Shown here piece after piece: positions 11,722-23,828 of a DNA stretch of 64,000 nt (the first letter of the stretch is position 1; every line of letters starts with the position of its first letter). Position numbers and translations under genes: made by a program. The stretch is from Cheiracanthium punctorium (taxonomy: Eukaryota; Arthropoda; Arachnida; Araneae; Cheiracanthiidae). The stretch lies in the NCBI GenBank assembly GCA_038373885.1, contig JAWZYV010012511.1:1-64000 (forward strand), given 5' to 3'. The notes under the pieces were generated by a model. It worked only from the letters and a program-made list of their open reading frames with translations, made no database searches and was not told the DNA's origin.

Positions 11722-12035
11722 GGTTGCCATTTTACGGTGGCTTGCCAGCGTGTGATTAAATTCGACTCTTTTGGCTTTATTTTTCTCTATTTCATTTATT
11801 TTAATCAACTGAGATCAGTGTTCGGCTGCCCAGTCCAAGAGTTTTCCGAGGGTTTACATCCCCTCCACACGGACGACTTATGACTACTTTTTCGCTATCG
11901 TGATCTATGGTCCGATTAAGCGGAATTTGGGTCCAAATAAGCGAAGAATATTATGCTTATGAAATAGGATTTTTATAGGTTCTTTAGGATTTGGTCCAAT
12001 TAAGCGTCTGGTCCGATTTACCGGAATGTACTGTA

Positions 12036-12677
12036 TTTATTTTTACTCTTAGTAGGTGTTAAATCACAGTTTATAAATATATGTTTCAGTTTTAAAATGT
12101 TTGGGAATTATTGACAACTTAAAAAAATGCGTAGTCAATTTGTCAAATCTATTTTCATTTTTTTTATTAATAAAAGTTATTCTTTACTATAAAGATAAGG
12201 CTTTAAAAATCATGTATTTTTAAACACTTTATTAAGTAAAAGCAGTATCATGAGGATATGCATTAACACAACAAAACTGCCGTAGCTGATATTTTTTGTT
12301 ATTTAAAGTTTAAAATACTGGTTTTATTTTAGTATTTCCAAATGGTAAGCTTTGATCAGCTCTAAATTAAAATAGACTCAAAACCCCATTATTTTTATTA
12401 AATAATTTTTTAGTATTTTTGTCTAGTTTTTAACGGCATAATTGATTTAAGTAGTTTTCAAGGTCCCTTTCTGTTATTCATCAGTTTCTGAGTACACGTG
12501 AATGTTTTGAAAAGAATTCAATTTTGATGTTTAATAGTTTTTAAAACTATTTTAATTGTTTTAAATTAGAAATGAAATCACATATTTAAATTTGCAATTT
12601 AATTCTGAGCAAATTTTAAGAAGTAATTTCCTAACTTCAAAAATAATTGTTTTATGGCCAAAAAAAACAAAAAAAAA
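12036..12677. other. AT-rich intronic sequence, no gene seen
   Basis: No coding or repeat signature recognised. The same holds for 12834-13983. Confidence 0.5.
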
Positions 12678-12833
12678 CAGAAGTATACATGAAGTAATTA
12701 AAAAACTTTGTAAAAAACACACATAAGAAACACACTCTTTCCTTTTACTTCTTATGTGTGTTTTTTACAAAGTTTTTTAATTACTTTATCGTTTAACACC
12801 AGTATTTTGAGTGTTTTTTCAGAAGTATACATG
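12678..12833. mobile_element. Palindromic insertion with 14-bp flanking repeats
   Basis: CAGAAGTATACATG occurs at 12678-12691 and again at 12820-12833. Between them is a unit whose first 95 bp is a perfect inverted repeat: arms of 37 bp at 12692-12728 and 12750-12786 (AAGTAATTAAAAAACTTTGT...), spacer 21 bp. The direct repeats look like a long target-site duplication. Confidence 0.65.
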
Positions 12834-13983
12834 GTTTCCGCGATTAATTAATTTTTACACGTTCTATACCTAAAGGCCTACAGTTCAGGAAATAATTGAT
12901 ATAATAAAGTAAAATTCAGTGAATGCTCTTAGATCTATATACAGAATAAACTCACCAAGTTTCATCTAAATCTGCTGAAATTGGGTGTCAACCCCTGGAA
13001 GTAATAATGAACATTCCAAACCTTGTTCGACAGAAACTAACGCATTTTTCTCAGAAAACAGGTTACTAAAATTCATAGTCTAAAAGTAATATTCCATGAA
13101 TGAATGAAATTTTTGGAGAAGAGCCTATTATTGTTTAGGAAACATTGGTGGGAAATTAGATAAACATTTCAACACTTTTCACGAAGTGATTATTAATCGG
13201 TAAGTAAAAACGGCGTTTTTGACATCACATTGCCAGGTAAGTCTGGTTACTTATTATGTTCTCTATCTCTATTTATTTTTTTTTTACCAATAGCTATGAA
13301 TCACCCTGTATACGATATTTTATCTTGAGAGGTCTAATATAACTATTTAATGCTCTTGAATTTTCTAACACACAGTTTTAAATTTCATAAAATAAATAAT
13401 AAAATTATTTTTGCGAAACTATCACGTATTTAAAGACCATTTCTGTGCCAGAACCCATTAATTTTGCTATCAAATTAAAATATTATTCAATTTACAACAC
13501 AAAATGTTCTGAGGCAAGGCGATTTACGAATCTGAAGCTTCCGACCTGACCTTGACGTTCAAATCCACACTGAAAAGTAATCATTGTTTCAGGACACAAT
13601 GTTAGGATGCTGGTGGTAATTTAAATAAAGGATAATTTAAGAAACTGTCTACCTAGAATTATTTAGTTAAGTAAAGATAATGTGCTGTCATTGAAAAACT
13701 CGGTGAGCCAAAGTTAAATAAAAACTTACACTTAAAAAGTCTAGATGATATCCTCTTATGATTATTTTTTTTTAAATGTGGAAAAAGTGTTAGAACTTAT
13801 GTTTATTTTTCTTCTTTATAAATGATGCTCAGTTTTTTTATTCCATGCAATTTATATTTTTTTCTAAACATATAATCTCAGTCAATAAATATGTGGATAC
13901 AAGTATATAATAGTTATTAATTTATACTTGTTATAAGTAAATTTTGATTTAACTCATGAATCTGTGATTGAATTAATAGTTAC

Positions 13984-14169
13984 CTTTCCCCATAGGAGAA
14001 AGAACTAGGAAGTTAACGCAAGCAGCGCCATGACCTTGACCAAAAAGCGTGACGTTTTTCGGATCCCCGCCAAACTCTGCAATATTTTCTTGAATCCAAT
14101 GCAATGCAGCCACTTGATCCGTCAATCCGTAGTTTCCACGAGCAGAGCCTTCCATCACAGGCAAAAATC
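13984..14169 (-). CDS. Neuroligin, internal exon (carboxylesterase-like domain)
   Basis: A 186-bp exon coding 61 whole codons of the alpha/beta-hydrolase ectodomain of neuroligin, a postsynaptic single-pass adhesion protein that binds neurexin. Recognisable blocks: GFLPVMEG, SARGNYGLTDQVAALHWIQ, ENIAEFGGDPKNVTLFG, AACVNFLVLSPM. The nucleophile elbow reads GQGHG, without the catalytic Ser, as expected for the non-enzymatic neuroligins. On the minus strand the acceptor is TTCTTAATAG and the donor is AAAG|GTAACT. It starts in phase 1 and ends in phase 1, fitting the exon at 54168-54317 exactly: the split Gly codon is completed across the junction. No downstream exon is recognised to the left. 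A different carboxylesterase-like adhesion protein is possible but less likely. Confidence 0.88.
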
Positions 14170-15239
14170 CTATTAAGAAAACATCAAAACCTTAACTACT
14201 CAAAAATATAAATATTTTTTTTTCTAAATTAAAGTAGATAGGGTATGGTGGGGGTGAAATGTACATGTAAATAATAATTTTTTAATTTATAGGCTATACT
14301 TATAATACTAAGCATTCAATATATTTAGTGTTATGTTAAACAATGCGTTTATCACTTTCTGGCCTGAAAAGAATTTGTACATTTATAATCGTCTTAAATA
14401 CAAATTAAGAATTGTTTTTTCCATAAAGATAGGGTAAAATAGGCAATAGATTAAAAAAAGGAGAAAAATGAATACACTTTATGAAATATTTTCTTATTAT
14501 CATTACTTAGAAATTATTCTGATAAAAAAATATAATAAGAAGGGCTCTTAAGACTTACTTTCTTGGCGAACACTATATTTTGACATCACATTGTTCTAGG
14601 ATAACGCGGGGTAAAATGGATAGCTATTTCTTCTTGATCCAGAGATAAAAAGTTTGTTTTCAAATAACTTTTCTTCTACTGCTTACGCCATTTTCTGGGG
14701 TCTGTGCCAGTCTTAGACCTTGTTTAAGTCCTATATCGTTTCACTACTGTCATCTTGGGGTTGGTATCTGCCTCACCCGATGGTTACCGCTTACGATAAG
14801 CAAAAATGTTCACTTAATATATGTAGCTTATTTTTAAAAATTGGGTAAATCCCCAATAATGCATGAAAAGAAATTTTTTCAAACTTAAATTAGTTACAAC
14901 TGATGAAGGAAAGTTGTGCTATGGGATCTGGTGTACAACTTAAATGATAATACCAGCATTCCACTTTAATTAGCTCAAACTTGTATTGAGAAGGTAGTTG
15001 TAAAAAGCCAGTAAAATGAATGAACACACATTCATAAAAGCAAACTAGCATTTAATAACTAAAACGAATTAAAACAACAATACATTAAAACGTACGAAAT
15101 AACATGCTTGCTGCAACTCGAATCCCCGCGAGACGGACTGCACTCCATCACAGCAGCACGCGGTTGAAATAAAGCGTGTTAGGTTATGGTTGAGTTGTTG
15201 AGCATCCAGCCAATCTTGAATTTCGTAACTGTTTTTCCA
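14170..15239. other. Intronic sequence, no gene seen
   Basis: AT-rich, without recognisable coding. The stretch 15040-15240 is less AT-rich and may be the 3' noncoding part of the Gypsy relic to its right, but no LTR pair is visible. Confidence 0.45.
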
Positions 15240-16055
15240 TTCAGTTGCAGTCGTGCGTTTGCAATATGCGTCTGGCTAAATTTGCGATAACGCTACAAAT
15301 TTAGCCAGCATCTAGAAACCACAGTACCTCCTTCCCAGTGGGAAAGTTTCTTCTCATCCATCCAAAGTCCATCAGCTGTACTGGAAATGGACAAAGTTCC
15401 CAGATCGGGTGCATAATGAATCTTGATGTGGTTCTTTTTTGATTCGTTCTTGATTCGGTTTAGCGGACTTCTGCTGGCTGACAGTGAGCGGATAAAACTC
15501 CTTATCGTGAAAAAAGTAAGCTGGTTTCAGTCTATCGACTGAGATGGAAATACTTTGTAATCTTTCCGAACCCTAAACACCTTGTCCGTTCTGTCCAAAA
15601 TCGGGGGCAGTCCATCATAAGGTCTTTCAGATGAACGGAAGAAGCCTGCAGCCTAGAAATCCATTTTGGTGGGCGTAAAAAATTCCTCCGGCAATTGTAA
15701 GGAAATGTTGTATACTAATTCCGCAGTAGAAGCTTTAATTATCTCTCAGAACGCGGCACGTACATTAAGTAACGCAGTCGGCAGGATCTCCGTCCAACGG
15801 TCTGCGAACAGAGGATCAGTAAGATGAGCTTTAGAGGTTCTGTGCCAGTTTTCCGCTAAACTAATTGACTGGGGTGATAGGTGGTGGTATGAATGTGTTT
15901 AGCACCCAACAACTGCGTAAACGAATGAAATTTTCGAGACTCAAACTGTCTTTCCTTGTGGGAAGTAACCCTACTAGGGACACCAAAACGGACTACCCAG
16001 TGTGCGTAAAAAATCCTAGCGACGGTCTCAGCGGTTATATCAGAGACTGGAGATC
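15240..16055 (-). pseudogene. Gypsy integrase relic
   Basis: Heavily decayed minus-strand integrase. The reading includes HWVVRFGVPSRVTS and FTQLLGAKHIHTTTYHPSQ (the family pattern of the core around the second Asp, here lost), then LQLPEEFF and RPYDGLPPILDRTDKVFRV, which match the post-core region of the intact integrase at 22535-23533. Several stops and frameshifts. The fragment is cut off at about 16055. Confidence 0.75.
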
Positions 16056-16231
16056 AGGATGAGTCGAAAAAAAAAATAGTTTTTTCGATTAAAATCCAAG
16101 AGTGCGTAAAAGTTGCCTTTGGTAAATAGAAGACGAAAGAATACATTTTTTTTTAAATCGTACAATGTTTGACCCTTAAACATCGAATCCAAAGTTTCGG
16201 AAATTTTACCATTTTCGCCCATTTTTCCATA

Positions 16232-16234
<3 letters not shown>

Positions 16235-16263
<29 letters not shown>
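16235..16263. repeat. Poly(A) run of 29
   Basis: Uninterrupted A run on the plus strand. It could be the tail of an unrecognised retroposon lying to its left, but no matching body or target duplication was found. Confidence 0.6.
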
Positions 16264-16265
<2 letters not shown>

Positions 16266-16559
16266 GCTTCTTTCTAATAATTAAATTTTTGTTGTCAATA
16301 TATAATATAATGAAATAAGAAAAAAGGGTATTATACTTATGATATTTATATGTTATAGAAAGGGAGATTGGGTTTTGGGTTATTTCACATAAAATTACAC
16401 TTAGACTGATACTACGGTAAGGTTCAACGTTCCAAAACGTGGGACATAGTGAGTATATTCCTCCCATATTTATTATGAAAACTGGGAATCGTGCACGTCG
16501 AGTTTCACCCTTGCATTCCCCACACAGCCAACTGATAGTGAGATTTTTTTTCACAGAAA

Positions 16560-19190
16560 TATTTGCTTGTGATTTTTTATTGTTACTAGCTGAAATTCTA
16601 TCTAATGGGTAGAATTAGGAATAATATTCCTGGACAGATATGTAGATCGTACAAAGCCATCCCTGGATTCCGGGCCACTAACCGTGTTTGCTGACTCTAT
16701 AACAAGTTAAAAATACCTCTCTACGGTTTGAGTGGACAAGGAAACTACGGTGACAAGGAAAATGGTACATATTTCAGTCTGGTACATCACGCTATTTAAT
16801 GAATTCATTCTGATGAGTTACGCCCTGACATTACCCAAAAGAGGCGTCGGAGACAGTTTGCAAGAGTTCTAGTCAGCTATCAGTAGGGTAATACTGACAG
16901 TACTGCGGCACTCGAATCCGGGCGGATTGCGGATTGCATTCCAGTGGAGCAGAGGTTACGTAATCCACGATGTGCTAAGAAGGGGGTGGAGTTGAGTGAC
17001 AGCTGATGCAGGAGAATTCGGTCTGAGCAGGGGAGACGGAGTTGAGTGGCAGTTGGTAGATAAGACAGAGGGTGCAGATTATTTTTCTTGCATCATTCCT
17101 AATAGAGGGGACTCGGAAGAAAGTTTAATTTTTTTTTCCTAATAATTATCGACTACAACTATTCATGTAGAGACCGTCTTGCAAAGTATAAAAGAGATGT
17201 GATTATGAAATAGGAAGTAATTGTAAGGATGACTCTTAGAAAAAGTTTTTAATTTGTGTTTTTTAGAATTTTGATTGTGAATTTTTCAGATATAGAAAAT
17301 TATGCTGGGATGCGAACTAAGAATATGTAAAAGAAATTACAAGCTAATGATTTCATTATGCAAGATAAAAATTAAAGTTGGGTTTTAACTAGTTGAATGG
17401 TATATGTTTTATGCAAACTTTTACAGAATAGTCGAAAGAATTGTGTTTAATATTAGGATAAAGATACTTTGTTTTTTTTTTAGACATGGGTATATGCTAA
17501 TTTTTGGCAATGGTATATGTTAATTTTTCAGACGTAGAAAATATTGGATTTGTGTTTTTGGAATTCTAAATGTGAATTTTTCAGACATAGAAAATTTTGC
17601 ACAGATATGAACTAGGAAGATGTAAAAGAAATTACAAGGGATAACCATTCTTTTAGCTTTATATTTTTTTTTCAATTAACTAAAAATAGTTAAAATTATT
17701 GATGTCTACCATCTTAAAAAAAAAAAAATACGTTTCAGATTTTTAAAAATAATCATTATGGTAAAATTCTGTTCATAAAGAAACTTAGAAACTATTTTAG
17801 CGAAAGCGAAATCTACTGTATGGATTTGCCCCTAAAAGTTAACTTCACAGTACACCCGTTGACTTAACAGCTATACTGTAAAGTTATAGCTATATTCTTC
17901 TTATACGTGTAAAAATATCATGTCCCACCCTACAACCGGTACCACATTATCATGTAAACCTTTTACAGAATAATAGAAATAATTATGTTTACTGTTAGGA
18001 TGAGACTTTGCGAATTTTTTCGTGATAAAATGACATTGGTTATATCTTTAAACCTTTTAAGCAAGTATTAGTATTGATAGATGTTTTAAAAAATCCTACA
18101 ATATTGAAAATAAAGTTTAGGTTTATACTAACCGATCAGGAAATTGCGGTTACATGATAATTTCCTTATATGACTTTAGAACTTTACGATACGTTTTTTT
18201 AGAACTTTACGATAAAATAAGTAACAATCGAGTAAATAAAATTGCAGTTTTAGATCTAACTATCAAGATATTATAGTTATAAAGTAATAATATACCAATT
18301 CAATAATAGGAATGCTTATATTTTAGGTACAAAAGTAGCATTTATCCAGATACAGACTACACACGTGTTTCATTTTATGTTATAAGATCTCTCAAAAACG
18401 TTAAGTATTATAAATTTAACTCAGAAAAAATATTATTTTGATGGAAATAGTGTCATCGCATCTTGTTGCTGTATATTTTTACGTTTAATAAGGTATTTGC
18501 ACAAAGATCGAACCACAAATGTTCAGCAAACATGCTTTCACTAAATAATGATTAACTTTTTTTTTTCTAAATCATATATCAACAAAGAACAAAACATTAA
18601 AAGTAACAAAAAAATTTTGCAAGTTTTACTAAACAAAATACTAAAAGGAGTAACTGACACTAATGGTCAATACCACACTTCTAAAAATCTCTACGATTAA
18701 GCGAAATACATTTTAGAAAATAAACATTATCAAGACATCATATTCAAATATTTACAAATACACTGAAAAAAGTCTAACATAACTATCAAATAATAGATAA
18801 TATACTTGTGTATACTACAAAATATTTAAACAGAAATGCACTTACTTCATAACTTGAATGATCGATAAAATACATCATCAGTCTATTTTCATAACGTGAA
18901 CTATTTTAAATTAGGCTTAGTATAAGCGATCGAAAAAATGCATCCTGCCATCACCACAGATAGAGTGAGAACAATTTTTTTCATGTAAAAATACCTTGTC
19001 AAACCAGTTCTGTTAAACTTAATCTTGAAGCTTTGACCTTGAACCGGCATAACCTTGAAACGACCTCTTTGATGATCATATGATTTTTTTTTATCCAGTC
19101 GGAAGACATTATTTCATCTATGTTAGATAAAGCGGCTGAATGCGAGGCTCACATTATGGTGTGAGTACCTTCACTTTAGATGTGCTTTTC
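16560..19190. other. AT-rich intronic sequence with a local duplication
   Basis: No gene seen. Blocks at about 17255-17345 and 17545-17640 are diverged copies, sharing GTGAATTTTTCAGA, ATAGAAAAT and ATGTAAAAGAAATTACAAG, an ancient tandem duplication with a spacing of about 0.3 kb. Confidence 0.5.
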
Positions 19191-19206
19191 TAGTTTTATG
19201 CTTTAA

Positions 19207-20621
19207 TTGATTTTTTTCACAGTGTTTAAAAAAATGTCTTTGCTTGAATTGATCGAAAATACTTTTAACATTGAATACACTCCTGAGTTTTACACCGAAA
19301 GTGATGCTGACGTGTTACTTCAAGAATTATCCGAATTACCTTTTGATGCAAAGCCCCTGCAAACTGGTGAAAAGGATAATACTTCGACTCGGAAAGTAAT
19401 ATCTTTCGCGGATGAGGGGATAAATTACAGTTTCTCTGGAGACTGTCTCTGTTTTCCCTTGGTTAGCCATTCTGAAAAAACTACGTGAAGAGCTACAGAA
19501 AACAACAAATTATAAATTTAATTTGGTACAAGTAAACTTATCCTCTGACGGGCAATCTAAAATTGAAGACGGTAACTACGAAGATTTTTCTTTGGATCTA
19601 TCATCATGTGTATGCATTCTAAGTTTTCGATCTAAACGAACTTTAGATTTTAAACCAGCGAAATTGTGAAACCACTACCATTAAATTAGAACATGGTTCA
19701 ATGTGCAAGATATATCCCCCAACCTACAAGCTTTTAACGTATTATATTCCTTTTGAGCCTCATGTGACAGATCCACACATTAACCTAACATTCGTCAAAA
19801 TGTGCATTTATGAACCTGCGCAGAAAAGACCTAAGTTGGACGATTGGGCGGATCGTGCTTACCATAGCTTACATGCTTCTGTAAATAGCACATGGCACTT
19901 GGAAAGACTTAGGTACGTTTCGCTCCACGATTGAAAAACTGACTCTAAGATTAATATTAGACAATTTATTCAGAACTCTGAATTAGACTATATACCAACC
20001 AGTTAGGGAGTCATGATGAACCCTTCAACATGGATTGAATTTATTGCAAAACTATTAGATTTTACTAGATGTCATCACAATTGCTCTTTTATTTGTGATA
20101 ATCAATTATCCGTATTTAATGACGATGGAAAATGCGTCCTACAACAAATTTACAAAACCGGAGATTCATTTACATTAAATCCAATTCCCTTGATACTTTT
20201 AAATAACCAAGTATTAAAACTTTGTGAAATGAGAAATGAAATATCAGAATGCATTCTAAAATCCTTGTACACAACCACCCTGCCTCATATGACACTAAAA
20301 TTAAAGCCGCAAAAGTGTTACCGTGAACCGCATTGTGAATATGAAATGGCTAAAGATCAATTAATGAATATAGTATCTCATGAAATTCACAAAAGTTTAA
20401 AGAAACAATTTAATTGCATAGACCGAGTTCGGGATAATCCTTCACAAAGGATACATGCTTGTTCGAATAGAACACATGTTGATGAGAGAGATGGTCTTAA
20501 AAACATTAAAGCATGGTTTATGCTCGACGCACCATATATTGCAAGAGGGATATGCGAGAACAAATGTACTTGTCATTATGACGGAGAATTTTTTCCAACA
20601 TTTTCTTCTGAAGGGGTTTAA
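19207..20621 (+). pseudogene. Broken AlkB-like 2OG-Fe(II) dioxygenase frame with unrecognised Cys/His-rich tail
   Basis: Three successive frames read as one AlkB-family domain: VISFADEGINYSFSGD, then PWLAILKKLREEL and YKFNLVQVNL, then CILSFRSKRTLDF, KLEHGSMCKIYPPTYK and DPHINLTFVKM. This block order is that of ALKBH2-type demethylases. The iron-binding HxD is not preserved (the place reads IEDGNYEDF), and the Arg that binds 2-oxoglutarate in the R-x-N-L-T-F block is His. After a stop at 19932 a further open frame (20013-20621, 202 aa) has CHHNCSFIC, KCYREPHCEYE and CENKCTCH pairs but no family I recognise. An intron acceptor-like TTTTTTTCACAG precedes the first ATG at 19234. Either a decayed cargo gene of a mobile element or virus, or a processed host paralogue; the context does not decide. 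Confidence 0.6.
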
Positions 20622-20654
20622 TAAACCCTTTTCTTCGACTCCAGATTCGAAGGT

Positions 20655-22511
20655 TGTTAAGGTTGAAAGGAACACACAGGTTTCGTCGAAATCCAGCTTT
20701 ATTAAGCAGCAAACTTAATGAACTTGAAACTAACTTAACAAATAACAGAACGAAACAAAACAATAAGTTCTAACGGATTACATGGGATGTACAGGTGATG
20801 TTGTGTAGTATTTTAAGCGGCGAGCATGCCGGATCGATGGCGTGAGGCTGGACGCAGGAAGAAGCGGTCGATCCGAATCCCCAGCGAAGATGATGGCTCC
20901 ACGGTATCAAGCTGGAAGGCGAGGAAGGCAGACTCACTATCACAGCGACGTCGAAGGGTCCATGACATCTGATAGGACTCCGAGACAGTCACACCCGATC
21001 CTGGCAGGAAAGGCTGCTTATTAACACCACCACCAGAGAGATCGAACTGCCACGAGCTCAGACTTGCCGCGACTTTTATAGCAGCTTGCGCAGGGCGGAA
21101 GTTTTGCATAATTGCGTATCTGCAATATCTGCGAACGCCACCGCTTCGCATTCAGTCGCAAGTTAGTGATCGCTAGCACGTTTCCGAAGGCCTAGGCGAA
21201 TCCGAAGGACCAGTTGGATGAGGAGCACCCGGGGCCTTTGCAATTAGTAACGGGCCTGCGCGTGTATTTTGATGAGCCATCCAAAGAGGCCTTCAGATGC
21301 TCGAGTCTTCACGTATACATCAGGCATTTCTTAAGCTTCCTAGTGCTTTCAAACGTTATTTAATGTAGTTTTAAGTAGTAATTGTGTTACTAATTCAAGT
21401 ACGAACTCATGCTTAATTTGTTTGCTATGATACATATTTACATAAAGATAATAGATGCATATAATTTGAAGGAAAAACAAAGTAGCGCTTACTCTCATGA
21501 TTCACGATTGCTTATTTTAGTTTCACAAGTGGATATTTAATATACTTTAAAATAACTAAATACACAAATGAGAAAGACATTTTTATATTGAATATTTCTC
21601 GAACGTAGTCGTATTTCCTACGTTATTTTAAACAATTCAAGATTAATCTTTAACAAATGATGTATTAAAGGGCATTTCAGTGTTTTCGGGATATCCTGTA
21701 TATTGGAGAAAATTGATAAAATACGCTCTATAGCGCGATCCCCGAATTAATTATTCTTTAATAAACACATTTCATGTAGTATATATTATTCTTTTGTCGC
21801 TTTCTCAATCGAACTCAGGAATTGAGCAAGCATAATGAACGCTTGTACAAAATATTAACTACATTTGAAGTTTCTGTATAAACGGGCAAAAATCAATAAT
21901 TTATAATTTACTGTATTTCTGCACTGTGCCAGATGTAAGTCTCAATCACATAATCAAGGCATATATAACTGATAAATAACATTTTCAACTGGCAAAATTA
22001 AATTGTCTAAATAGTATCACAACGTCATACTTATTTACAAGAATAAAAATTACTCAAGTAATACGATTTCTGATTAAAATAATTTATTTATAAATAACAC
22101 ATGAGTAATTATTCACTAAACATGATTTACATACATATTTTTAGAATTTCTAAATACATTATAAGCGTTCACTTACCTTTACATTCAGAGCAAAATGTTC
22201 GAATTTTAGGATAAATTTTCATGAAAGAAAATGGCGCAAGATTCACAAAACGATTACCTACATCTAAAGTTCTTTAGTACGACAAAAGTATTAAAAAAAT
22301 GTTTTAAAATAATAAAATAATATAACATTTATAATACTTGGAATAATGAAATAGAATACTGTGACTGGGGAAAACAGGCCTCAATGATAAACTCATTTTT
22401 AGCGATGGCAACTCATAAGCAGGCCCGTTGCTTAGCGATGGCCCCGGAGCACCACACACTGCGAAGGACTAGGCGAATACGAAGGACCAGGTAGATAAGG
22501 AGCACCATACA
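20655..22511 (-). repeat. 3' LTR of Gypsy B, split by a DNA element
   Basis: Minus-strand LTR starting TGTATGGTGCTCC at 22511, directly after a polypurine tract (GGGGGGAG, plus 22512-22519), and ending about 20655 (plus TGTTAAGG). It contains a TATA-like CTATAAAAG (plus about 21077) and AATAAA (plus about 20698). The first 110 bp hold two diverged copies of a roughly 56-bp motif (GGTGCTCC..GGTCCTTCG..TTCGCCTAG). The LTR is interrupted by the insertion at 21230-22445; without it the length is about 630 bp. Confidence 0.78.
21230..22445. mobile_element. Non-autonomous DNA transposon in the Gypsy B LTR
   Basis: 1,216-bp AT-rich element flanked by an 8-bp duplication GGAGCACC (21222-21229, 22446-22453). 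The ends are inverted: GGGGCC...AACGGGCCTGC on the left and GGGGCCATCGCTAAGCAACG (reverse complement) on the right. An 8-bp duplication is typical of hAT-like elements. No transposase frame. Confidence 0.75.
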
Positions 22512-22534
22512 CTCCCCCCGGAGTTTTCGGTATG

Positions 22535-23828
22535 TTAACACTGGAAACGAACAACAGGTCTGGAAGTACGGCCAGAGCGCGTAATTACTGGATTCATTGG
22601 CTCCGCACCTTGAGTTGAAGCGTCCTCGGCCCGACAGATAAATGCTGGTTTCAGTCGCTCAATCGTAACGTTCTGAAGTTTGGCATTCATTCGAATAGTG
22701 AAAAACTTATCATGTCTGGATTCTACCTCGTAGAGTCCGTCGTATGGCTGTTGCAGGGGACGTCGGATATGATCCACACGTACGAAGACATGAGAAGTCT
22801 CATGCAGCTCAGGATGGATGAAAACTTCTCTATTTGTGTGTCGACTGGCCGGTACAGGACGCAGACTTTGCATATGCTCCCGAAGGTGGAGCAAGAAATC
22901 TTGTTGAGGGAGTTTCTTCTCGGAAACACTTCGAAAAAATTCTCCAGGTAACCTCAGCGATGTCCCATAGACCAGCTCGGAAGAGGAAGTACCCAAGTCG
23001 GCTTTTAGACTGCTACGCAACCCTAAAAGAACTAAGGGCAAAATTCCGACCCAGTAAACTGAACGATGGGCTATCAGCGCTGCCTTAAGTGGGCGGTGAA
23101 CGCGTTCTATCATGCCGTTACATTTTGGGTTATACGCAGCGGTTCGATTTTTGTATGCACCTAGCAATCTAGAAAATTCCTGGATCAAGTGTCCGTCAAA
23201 ATTCTTACCCTGGTCGGTGGTAATAATCTCTGGAACGCCGAACCGAGCAACCCAAACCTGCAAAAATGCATCAGAAATAGTACTGGCTAGCTGATCTTTT
23301 ATGGGTATGGCTTCTATCCAGCGAGTGTAACGATCGACACACGTGAGAAGGTATCGGAAGTCACGACAAGGTGGTAAAGGTCCGACGACATCCAGATGTA
23401 CATGCGAAAATCTACTATCAGGTGTAGAAAAGGTGCCTAATGGAGATTTCGTATGTCTACCGACTTTAGATTGTTGACAGGGGATACATGTCCTGCACCA
23501 CTCAGCAATATCTGGCCATGTGAGGCCAGACAAAACGCTCTTTGAGTAATTTAACTGTAGCTTTATACCCAGGGTGGGACAAAGAATGAAGGCAGTCGAA
23601 TACTTGTTTCCGGAATTGTTTTGGAATGTATGGCCCTATTTTACCTTGTGAAGTTTCACAAAAAAGCTCACAGCCTTCCTCGAGTAGAAAAAATTTCAAC
23701 TCCAATCGCGTAGAGGTGTTTGACAATTGTTTCAATTCCACGTCATCTTTCTGACCTAGGGCAATGGCCTTAAAATCAATACTATTGGTGCTGATAGAGG
23801 CAATCCGCGACAACGTATCTGCGACCAC
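22535..23828 (-). pseudogene. Gypsy B integrase
   Basis: Zinc-binding H2C2 region (HSLSHPGYKATVKLL ... CRTCIPCQQSK) split by a frameshift near 23515, then a 332-aa frame with the whole catalytic core. All three catalytic acids are seen: Asp in HVHLDVVGPLPP, Asp in IITTDQGKNFDG and Glu in GMIERVHRPLKAAL. The C-terminal part has RPLQQPYDGLYEV. This is the best-preserved integrase in the window. Confidence 0.92.

Larger units (their letters stand above)
10690..12033 (-). mobile_element. Tigger/pogo DNA transposon, internally deleted
   Basis: 1,344-bp element with inverted ends CAGTCGACTCCGGTTAATCG and CAGTACATTCCGGTAAATCG (reverse complement) and TA on both sides (10688-10689, 12034-12035). Terminal CAGT with TA duplication and a CENP-B-like DDE transposase define Tigger/pogo elements of the Tc1-mariner superfamily. 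Only the 3' part of the transposase remains. Confidence 0.88.

Noticed and set aside
16153..16554. 133-aa minus-strand open frame with CGECKGETRRARFPVF and a poly-Phe stretch
   Set aside because: The Phe run is the translated poly(A) tract. The N-terminal part may be repeat-derived, but I recognise no family and there is no splice or start evidence.
19207..20621. Calling the AlkB-like relic a specific virus or named host ALKBH gene
   Set aside because: The block pattern supports the superfamily only; the sequence alone does not show the source.
20813..21151. 112-aa minus and 60-aa plus open frames in GC-richer DNA
   Set aside because: They lie within the Gypsy B LTR, between its TATA-like box and AATAAA; shadows of LTR sequence.
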